Positions 56,447 to 64,000 of a DNA stretch of 64,000 nt are shown one piece after another; position 1 is the first letter of the stretch, and each line of letters starts with the position of its first letter. Below the pieces are notes generated by a model, which saw only the letters and a list, made by a program, of their open reading frames with translations, was not told the origin of the DNA and did no database searches. Origin of the DNA: Acanthosepion pharaonis (lineage: Eukaryota > Mollusca > Cephalopoda > Sepiida > Sepiidae); NCBI GenBank assembly GCA_903632075.3, contig CAHIKZ030000582.1:961001-1025000 (forward strand). Reading direction: 5' to 3'. The translations under genes were made by a program, and so were the position numbers.

Positions 56447-56939
56447 TAGGTTAAATAATCTAAATAAAATATGTCTTTTGTATTTTTATTTTAATCCTCT
56501 CACTGTTTTAAAAGAAACTTTTGTTATGCTCAAATTTTATTTTTTGCAGGTTGAGGTGTTTTAAATATTAATAAGGAAAATTTTAAACTAATTCATCTCC
56601 CTTATACATTCTTAACGTAAATATACGTGTGTGTGTGTGTGAAAAATGTGTGTTTATAAACATATATATATATTTATTCGCCGCCTTGTACCAAAATTAA
56701 TTCGACAGATCCGAGATCTTACGAATTTCCTATCTTCTGCGAAAAAAATACTTTTCTTCGAAAATGAAAATAAAATCTTTACCACTTTTCTTTGTTAAAA
56801 AAAATAACATCGCTCAGTATGTCTTTTCGTGATACTTTCTTATCGCCTTAATTATTTCAGCTTCTCGCCTTAATTATTTTTCACTTTTAATTTTCACGCG
56901 AACTCTAAATAGTGTCACATTATTATTTATGTATTTTGT
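56445..56939. other. Anonymous AT-rich DNA
   Basis: No gene. atcgccttaattatttcagc and ctcgccttaattatttttca near 56843-56880 are a short tandem pair. Confidence 0.4.
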
Positions 56940-57026
56940 GCGCGGTACTTATTAGAAAGCGCTCAATATCAGAGATATAGCTAACATATTTGGTTGGATT
57001 GATGTGAGTTTGTGACCCAATCCAAC

Positions 57027-57085
<59 letters not shown>
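56940..57085. repeat. TA-flanked module, copy 3, plus (TA)n
   Basis: gcgcggtacttattagaaag to caatccaaccaaa (56940-57029) followed by (TA)n at 57032-57085. Compared with the copy at 25573, the centre of the hairpin has been removed, leaving ttggttggattgatgtgagt next to gacccaatccaaccaa. Confidence 0.8.
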
Positions 57086-57088
<3 letters not shown>

Positions 57089-58108
57089 CAAACATATTTT
57101 GTCGAATAATATAGACATATATTATGTCTATTTATTTTTATAACAATCCTAATTACAGGAATAGAAAGCAGCTTCTTGATGTTAAGTTGAATTTCACCAA
57201 CAAAGGCGCTGTAGTTTTGCCTTAGACATGTTCTTTCGATCTTAATTGAGATCATTCTCAGCTTAAGACAAGCTTATTGCAACTGTGATCATTCGTTTGG
57301 TGATTTTTGAAACACCCGTGAACGCTCTCAGTTATAATTATTTTAAAATGTTAAATTTGCTCATTTAGCTGTGGTGTCATCGAATACAATTTCTATCGCA
57401 CAGCATCTATTAACACATTTATATCCATCTTCACAATACAGGGAAATACTTGTTGAAAAAAAGCAATATATCACAGCATGAACATAAAAATAAACATGGA
57501 ATTCTCAATCCCTCTATATTAAAAGCAACTAACCAACGAATGATTACGACAGTAGAAGCCTCGTTTTAAAATACACTTGACCAACATTTAAATCCATTTT
57601 GAATTTCTACCTTTTCTGGTTAGCTCCCTTTCCTGATTAAGGAAAATACCAAAATTTTCTTTCAAATAATTCTTATTTTTCCAAAGTACTTTCAGTGTCA
57701 TCTGAAACCATCTTCAAAGAATTAAATTGTCTGGGTTGTGTATACATATTTCTGTAAACATTTTTTACTGTTCTTTTTACTGCGGTTTTTCTTGTTCTAT
57801 ATCTATTTCAATGTCAGTGGGTTTTTTTTAATATGCAAAGAGAGCTGTGGTTAAATCTTTTTATTTTCTATTTTATACTCACTAGGAGTCTATATACTTT
57901 GGTTTATCGCCTTACTCCTTTATTCCTCGTTTAAGTAATTCATTTCAATTTAAGTCTTGCTTCCTCATTTAACCCTCCTGTATATACTTGATTCACTCTG
58001 CGAATTTGTTTCATTTCTGTATTTAAGAAAGTAATCAACGTATACTTCAGAGGAAGTGCTGATCGTAAAATGATCCTTTAAAGAGAGCGGTTTTGTATAT
58101 TTAATGTA

Positions 58109-58109
<1 letters not shown>
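57086..58109. other. Anonymous AT-rich DNA
   Basis: gatcttaattgagatcattc near 57238 is a small palindrome. No gene or known repeat. Confidence 0.4.
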
Positions 58110-58140
<31 letters not shown>

Positions 58141-58269
58141 GTGTGTGAGAGAGATAAATGGTGTAATGTTTCATTTGTATATGAGATAACGGTGTAATGC
58201 CTTGTTTAAATACTTATATTGAATATAACATCAATCAGTTAAGTGACAATTTTTATTTGTATTAAACTG

Positions 58270-58305
<36 letters not shown>
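58110..58305. repeat. Two (TA)n arrays
   Basis: TA at 58110-58136 and 58271-58305, separated by unassigned sequence with a short GT/GA run. Confidence 0.95.
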
Positions 58306-58308
<3 letters not shown>

Positions 58309-58369
58309 GACATTTTTATGTTTATACATTCTTTTTATAAATACAAATATTAAGTAGACGCAGTGTTTA

Positions 58370-58545
58370 TAATAAACAGTATTAAACAACATTTACATTT
58401 ACCGGCCTGAATGTCCGACAAATTTTCACAGAAAATATTCGTCCTCCGACAGGATTCGACCCTGTATCCTATACAGAACCGTCATTTAGCTTGACGTGTC
58501 TTTTCCGATTTGGCCACAAAGGCGCGTTCGGTTAGCATTTACTGT
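58370..58545 (-). mobile_element. SINE family D, copy 4, clear tRNA-like head
   Basis: The minus strand has gcgcctttgtggccaaatcg (A-box side, about 58525-58506) and agggtcgaatcctgtcgg (B box, 58465-58448), spaced as in a tRNA. The body continues towards the complement of ccggcctgaatgtccgac. Two short direct repeats of tttttatgttta-gcattc lie on either side (about 58314 and 58648). Confidence 0.65.
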
Positions 58546-58601
58546 ATTTGAACTTCAATCTTCTATGAATCTCTTACCTACATTCATATCTCCTCATGGA
58601 G

Positions 58602-58729
58602 TATCAAATGTAAACAAATGACGTCACACATTATGAAATGCACAAAAAATTTTTATGTTTATGCATTCTTTTTATAGAATTATTTATCATAAAGACATAA
58701 TGTGATATGTCATTTGTTTACATTTGATA
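58602..58729. repeat. Inverted repeat, 34-bp arms
   Basis: tatcaaatgtaaacaaatga at 58602 and cataatgtgatatgtcattt at 58696 belong to complementary arms (58602-58635 and 58696-58729). The spacer of about 60 bp contains a copy of the tttttatgtttatgcattct block. Confidence 0.78.
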
Positions 58730-58730
58730 G

Positions 58731-58735
<5 letters not shown>

Positions 58736-58762
<27 letters not shown>
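58736..58762. repeat. (TA)n microsatellite
   Basis: Short TA array adjoining the inverted repeat. Confidence 0.95.
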
Positions 58763-58765
<3 letters not shown>

Positions 58766-58999
58766 AAGCCAACATATTTATTGTCATTATTTTCCGTTTC
58801 AGTTACATCTCTGATCCATTATTGTAGATCCTGCTGTCGAAAGTTATCAAGTGTTTTGACATGTGTTATCTGGTAAAATTCTTTGCAGTTCTCTTGAGCC
58901 AATCCTCAAATTTTGAATTTCTTTGAGACTCTCATTTTCGCCTTTAGCACGAACCTGATGCGGTTTGAAATGTTTTTCAGTATTGGGGTCTCAGAACAT

Positions 59000-59002
59000 A
59001 TA

Positions 59003-59068
<66 letters not shown>

Positions 59069-59276
59069 TGTGAGTGCGTGTGTGTGTGTTTGAAAACTTT
59101 AGGTATAACTAAAAATATCTGTGCAAAGGACAATATGAATATAGACAAAAGGTACACTTATCTTAGACGACGTGTTTCGCCGACAGATGGACTTCCTCAG
59201 ATGGAATTTACCATGCCTTTTGCCCTGATAAAGTTAGTATGAAATGCATCGTTTCAGATATGCTTTCCTTTTTTTC

Positions 59277-59332
<56 letters not shown>
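59000..59332. repeat. Two (TA)n arrays around a possible repeat edge
   Basis: TA at about 59000-59066 and 59280-59332. Between them, cttagacgacgtgtttcgcc resembles 38465-38480, which also sits just right of a TA array. Confidence 0.9.
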
Positions 59333-59335
<3 letters not shown>

Positions 59336-60008
59336 ACTATATGGACCAACATAGTTTCTATATTACATCTAGACATTCAGTTGTCAGAGCTTGGAAGTCG
59401 GTCTTTAATGTATTGATAGGGGAATTAAGAAGCAGACAACTAATAATTACGTGGTGTGAATAATAATTGTCATGACAAGCAAATACTATGACCTCCCTCT
59501 AATACTGATGCGTTCCATCAAGTTACGAGCATTTACAACTATTTCTTTGTGGAACAGATTCTTGAAAGAAATCTTCCCTGGCTACTACGGTGTTAAGCTC
59601 TTCAAGTGTAGCGTCAACTCTTATCACGCCAACATATCCTCATAATATATACACAAAAAACCTGCTAAATAGCACGGTTTTCAGTAATAAATCACAATTT
59701 TCCACATGGTTACTGCTTCTGCTTTCAATGGAAACCAGTGCTTTATTTAGTAGGTTGTAAGGTATTCATTTCGTTCTCTCATATACATAGGTATTGATAC
59801 TGTTGGAAAGCATGAGCCAGATCTTAATTGTGCGTACATACAGTGATCTCGCGTAAATGTCCGAAATTTTAAATGGATGTCAATGGATGCAGGATTTTCC
59901 GTACAGCGATATTAAACTAACATTGATTAATACGCGCGTTCATGTGTAAAACGTCATTTTTTGCTGAACATCCGTTAAGTGCTATTCGTAGTAAAGGGAA
60001 TATATGCT
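59333..60008. other. Unassigned DNA
   Basis: No gene or recognised repeat. Confidence 0.4.
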
Positions 60009-60387
60009 TGATTGATTGCTTCGTTTTCTACGGCTTATGAACCCATTACAGTTTATTTAAAGCCAGAATATATATTTAGAGTGTAAGAATTGTGTGACGG
60101 AGAAAATAATGGTTTACTGATACAGGTCTCACTATTGACCTTAGTTGAGAAATGGTAGATTCATATTTCCCAAATGTAATTGCGCGTAAGTGAAAATAAA
60201 AAAGTGACAGGAATTGGAACCATGCTTTCCAATTCTGTGCCCTTATACATTCCATCACACGCACATCCAAGCTTACAGCCCCTGGCATTCCCAAGAGGTC
60301 GGCCATCTACATACTGAGCAGTCACGACATTGCTTAACTTTGGTGATCATACGAGAAACGATGTGTCAAAATGACAAGGCCGTAAAC
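60009..60387 (-). mobile_element. SINE family A, most complete 5S-like head
   Basis: Minus strand 60387-60270 follows 5S rRNA from its first bases (gtttacggcc) to its last (cagggg-ctgtaagctt). The internal control region is represented by ccaaagttaagcaatgtcg and actgctcagtatgtagatgg. A tRNA-like unit follows (gtgtgatggaatgtataagg; the B box is diverged), then core, body and tail to the complement of cttgattgattgcttcg at 60009. The 76-codon minus frame and 78-codon plus frame here are accidents. Confidence 0.85.
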
Positions 60388-61414
60388 CTGGAAAAAATAG
60401 GGGTTAATTACAGGAAGCTTCAACATTTACTTTCATGTCATCAAATTTGAACGCTCAGACTCTAGGTTAATATATTAAAGTGCTTTAACAAAACTGGGGT
60501 ATTGCGAATTCTACCGATTTAAATAAATACGAGGAAGGCTATTCCATAATCATAAGTTAGAAAACTCAACATTCAAAATTATTACAGAAAATGTAAGAAA
60601 AAAGCATACTTAAAATTTCGTTTCTATCTTTTTTTATAATGACTGAAGCCAGTCGAAAGCTGGAGAAACATAACAATAACAAACACGACTTGCAGACAGT
60701 TCTTATGAATAGTCAAAACCAAGAGTTGGAACCTACCTTGGACAACAAGAAAAAATGTTGAAAAATCTAAGAGAAAACAACTTCTAAAAACTTGTTTGAA
60801 TAAACATAAGTTCCTAGATACATTCGACACACAAGCACACACATATGCTCTATTCAACCCGAAGTATCCTATTTAAATAAGTTGTACTAAATTCCACTGA
60901 CAAGTTGTGTCTGTACAATATTTTCATGGTATTTTCAATGGATTTCAGAATAAATTGCCGCACACCCTGATCAAAAGTGAGAACAAATCGTTCAGAGTTT
61001 ACGTATTCTCTTATTTTTCACCTATTTCCAATAGACATATTCATTACCAAAAAGTTCTCTGTATCGTCGAGCTGGATTGTTAGATGCATCCTAGCAATTA
61101 TGTGAACCTTATATTTCGAATTTAAGTAACGTAATGTTTACTTCTGTTTCACCGAGGCTGACAACACAAGAAAATAGTTTTTTTTTTCAATCATTTCATT
61201 TTAATCCTAAAAGATGATGAAGATGCAACGGTTTACTGAGAGCAAAAGGAATTGAGAAAAAATACTGAAGAGAAAGATGAATTTAAAAAGGAATTCAAGG
61301 AGATGGAAGGTGACGCCGATTTTATATTTTTGAAGGTCGTAGTTCAGAGGAAATCAAGAAACTTGAAGATGGTGCCACACGCAAGAAGTGCACAAATAAG
61401 TAAGGAAGTACTTT
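60388..61414. other. Unassigned DNA
   Basis: gccagtcgaaagctgg near 60650 is a small hairpin in a context that resembles retroposon tails. No gene is supported. Confidence 0.4.
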
Positions 61415-62500
61415 CTTTTCTATGCGCCGTGAAGCTTCAGGACATGACAATCAGAGCTCTTCAGTACATTTTGTCCTTTGTAGATTCTCTCAGTTTGCTA
61501 TCTCGCCTAATCCTTGTTCTGACAACCATTTACACAAGCTCGTTAGGTACTTTCTGTGCTGCGCTCCTCTTTTCATCTTATCCCTTGTAGGTGAAAATCT
61601 TTTCAAGGCCTCCGTACTCATTGTGTATCTTAGCAATATCAACTGTTTCCTGACTCTATAATTTTCCCTAAAACGTGATCGTTGCTCATACGTTCTCATC
61701 GTGGTAATTTCAGCATCCTTATGTAGAACCTCTTCTCAAGTGTCCCCGACCCACGTTTCCTCTTTATCTCTGATATTCTTCAAAGATTCGCTGCTATATA
61801 GGAGGATTAATATTACATAACAGTTCAGTATCCTTTTCTTTCTAACCAAATTTTCCTGTTTCTTAATACGTTGGAAAGCATCGTTAGCTATTCAAATGCA
61901 GCTTCGGATTTTGGTGTCGTATTTTCCGTCCTCGGTCAGACAGGCCATTCGTGATACACGCATGGACGATCTATTTCGATTCATTGGACAGGACAGAATA
62001 TTTTATAATATGTTATCCTTTCTTTCGACAGTAGACTTGTTGCCAACTAATGCTATAGGAACCAGTCTGTTCTGTTCTTTAATCCACAGCTGGGGTGGGT
62101 GAATAGTTCCATACATACATTTCACAAGGGTTTTTGCCTGTAAATGAATGTACCAAACACGACTAGAATTCAAACTCGGCTTTCCAATTTCTGATTGCGA
62201 CGTGTTAGCCATTACACCAAAAAGACATTCTGTTAAAACACTTTCAACAAATTAAACATTTTTTACTTACCTCATTTTATGTCTTTGCTCTTTGCATGGT
62301 GGGCTCCTCCATTTGCAGGCAACCATACATTCCGCAATAGATGCTTATTTCTTTCTTCTCCATTTCTTTTAATACTTTCTCTTGGATTTCCTGGAGTTTA
62401 TTTTCTGTGTCCCCTAACAACACTGTGTCATCTGTATATCTAGTGTCATTAATACTATGGCGTTCAGTAATCATGGTGACACTTTTCATCCCAGCATGAT
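61415..62500 (-). pseudogene. LINE ORF2 3' half with internal SINE
   Basis: From 62489 on the minus strand: NDTRYTDDTVLLGDTENKLQ contains the reverse-transcriptase palm motif YTDD, the only copy in the window with both Asp residues. It then passes into a SINE at 62040-62222. Beyond it the tail region includes LTSLCKWLSEQGLGEI at about 61548-61493 and a final RESTKDKMY block near 61460. Frames change several times. The same order without a SINE is seen at 54050-54840. Confidence 0.78.
62040..62222 (-). mobile_element. SINE family B inside the LINE remnant
   Basis: The minus strand has the head tggtgtaatggctaacacg (62219-62201), the B box gagtttgaattctag (62177-62163), and the core complementary to tttaatccacagctggggtg. 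It ends near tgctataggaacc. LINE-like sequence lies on both sides, so this is a nested insertion; target duplications were not resolved. Confidence 0.7.
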
Positions 62501-63079
62501 CGCATCAGTGTTAAAGTTTGCATAAGCTCAGTGAAAAGACAGATTCTTCTCTTACACTCCTTTCTGATTTGTGCATTTACTCTATTCCTTTTCAAACCGT
62601 ATACTGGTCGTTTGCTCTTAGTATATATATGTTCTGGATTATTCTAACATGAGTCTCAATTTTGGAAAGTATAATGATTACCATATTATAATTCTGATTT
62701 TACCTTAATTCCTTGGATTTCAATAATTAAATTAATTTAATAATAATTAAATAACAGACTATTCTTTTGTGATCGTACGAAAAGACGAAAACAACATATC
62801 ACAGACTCAGAGTAGTCGCAGAGAAATAAAAAAGAGAGAAAAAGCGATGAGATTTTCATGGATTTAATGTCTGCTGAAGTGAAATGGAAAAATTGTCACT
62901 TTTTGATATTTTCATTTCTACCATCTTTAAATAATGAACTGCTATCTTACTAATTAGTGTTATTAAGTTGTTAAGTTCAAATATTTAACGATGAAGTTTT
63001 TTATTTGTGAAATGTTATTTATTTGTTATATATTATCGTCCATCTTTTTTTCTTCTTCCATATATCATTTCCTTGCAGG

Positions 63080-63418
63080 ATCTCTCCGTTCATGGCACTT
63101 AAGAATTTCCTGTTCTTTGTATGTATTAGTAAAGTTTGTTTTAAACTTTTCTCATCTCTATTGGCCAACAATATACACAAGGTAGTCAGTTTTCTTATGC
63201 AATGATTGCTGTGACACCCTTGTTTTCAATATATCAAATGAATTTCAAATTCTACAAAACCGTTTCTTCTCATTATTTGCCCAAGTTATACTGGCCTTTT
63301 CTCTTTCTAAGTATACGTGACTTTGTGCATTCCATTTTCGCTAAAACTTGGTCGTTGCTCACGTGTTCAGTTGCTTGTATTCCCGGCACCTTTCTGTAGA
63401 GACGCATTTCTATTGCAA
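63080..63418 (-). pseudogene. LINE ORF2 C-terminal fragment, minus strand
   Basis: From 63418 the minus strand reads AIEMRLYRKVPGIQATEHVS (in the style of LEATEMRFYRRMLRI). Further down come an EKxQYNLGK-type block and a segment ending in RKFLSAMNGEI near 63080-63115. It duplicates the middle of the LINE at 54050-54840, with a separate 5' truncation. Confidence 0.65.
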
Positions 63419-63670
63419 CCGAAAATAAAAATAAGAAAAAAAAAACTTATTTTGTAAAATGTACTACTATTTATCATAGCATAAAATATTTTACTCATAT
63501 TTTAATTGCTGTCTCATATGAGGGAAACGTTTTATTAGTGTATGATATGTCGTATTTGTTATTGTTTATTATTATGTATTCTATGTGTATTGTAATAATT
63601 CGGTTGATTTTTATGTGTACGATTTTCTATAGAATTGTTTTTTGCTGTAAGGATCGAAAGTGAAAAATTA
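63419..63670. other. Anonymous AT-rich DNA
   Basis: Nothing recognised. Confidence 0.4.
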
Positions 63671-63688
63671 TATCTATCTATCTATCTA

Positions 63689-63731
<43 letters not shown>
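63671..63731. repeat. (ATCT)n(AT)n array
   Basis: Same architecture as 50897-51003: atct units then AT units. Confidence 0.96.
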
Positions 63732-63734
<3 letters not shown>

Positions 63735-64000
63735 GACTACATAAAATGTTATTTTTAATGGAAACGTGATTTTCAGTGCGTGAAAAAAGATTTCCCGTTT
63801 TTATTTTTAAACAGTGTGAATTACGTTTATTTTGATGCTGTTCCCTAAATCTTCAAATATATTGCATATACTTATTATTGTTCGTACTGGTCTTATTCTA
63901 TAGACATTGACCTTGTAATCTTAAAGAAATCTTAAAGAAAATCTGCTCTAAAGCAGAGGATGAACGTGCGTTCCCTTTATAATAGAAACCGCTATTTGAT
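63732..64000. other. Anonymous AT-rich DNA to window end
   Basis: No gene or repeat seen. cttaaagaaat near 63920 is a short tandem pair. Confidence 0.4.

Noticed and set aside
57236..57262. Operator-like palindrome gatcttaattgagatc
   Set aside because: Short palindromes are expected in AT-rich DNA of this length and nothing nearby would be regulated.

Overview
The window reads as non-coding, repeat-dominated DNA from an animal genome, most likely a coleoid cephalopod of the octopus type. The reasons are the AT-rich background, more than twenty long (TA)n arrays, several SINE families with polymerase III heads, and decayed LINE, R4-like, mariner, Tc1, gypsy and Penelope-like copies of the kind that fill cephalopod intergenic DNA. 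I found no convincing host protein-coding exon, no functional tRNA or rRNA gene and no bacterial feature. Most long open frames are (TA)n arrays read as Tyr-Ile repeats, (CA)n arrays read as Thr-His, or fragments of mobile elements.

Layout. 1-5 kb: a 27-bp minisatellite, a LINE 3' remnant and a complete but dead mariner element (3887-5120) with TA target duplications. 5-14 kb: SINEs, including a family whose head is 5S rRNA joined to a tRNA-like unit, and a Tigger-like MITE flanked by a 78-bp duplication. 13.6-17 kb: two head-to-tail R4/Dong-type retrotransposon copies joined at an (AAT)n tract, the second broken by a 323-bp insertion with a 6-bp target duplication. 17-24 kb: inverted SINE pairs, a LINE 3' end, a 171-bp palindrome and a nearly perfect 26-bp hairpin. 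25-29 kb: (TA)n clusters, a Penelope-like GIY-YIG remnant followed by a hammerhead-ribozyme-like motif, a 229-bp SINE palindrome and a solo LTR with a 5-bp target duplication. 31-37 kb: a purine-rich GAT tract, a second LINE type, three tandem zinc-finger modules separated by microsatellites, and a CpG-rich patch of unknown nature.

39-43.3 kb holds the clearest structure: a Tc1-like element (catalytic spacing DD36E) interrupted inside its transposase by a gypsy-type LTR element with matching LTRs, a 5-bp target duplication, a purine tract, gag and protease but no pol, and a leader made of tandem units that each repeat the LTR edge plus primer-binding region. 44-64 kb: more SINEs, long (TA)n arrays, a Helitron-like 3' end and three minus-strand LINE 3' fragments.

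Nothing here works together as an operon or pathway. What can be read is the order of events: the Tc1 element landed next to a TA array, the gypsy element then landed in Tc1, and SINEs landed beside or within LINE remnants. All family names come from motifs read by eye; no database search was possible.
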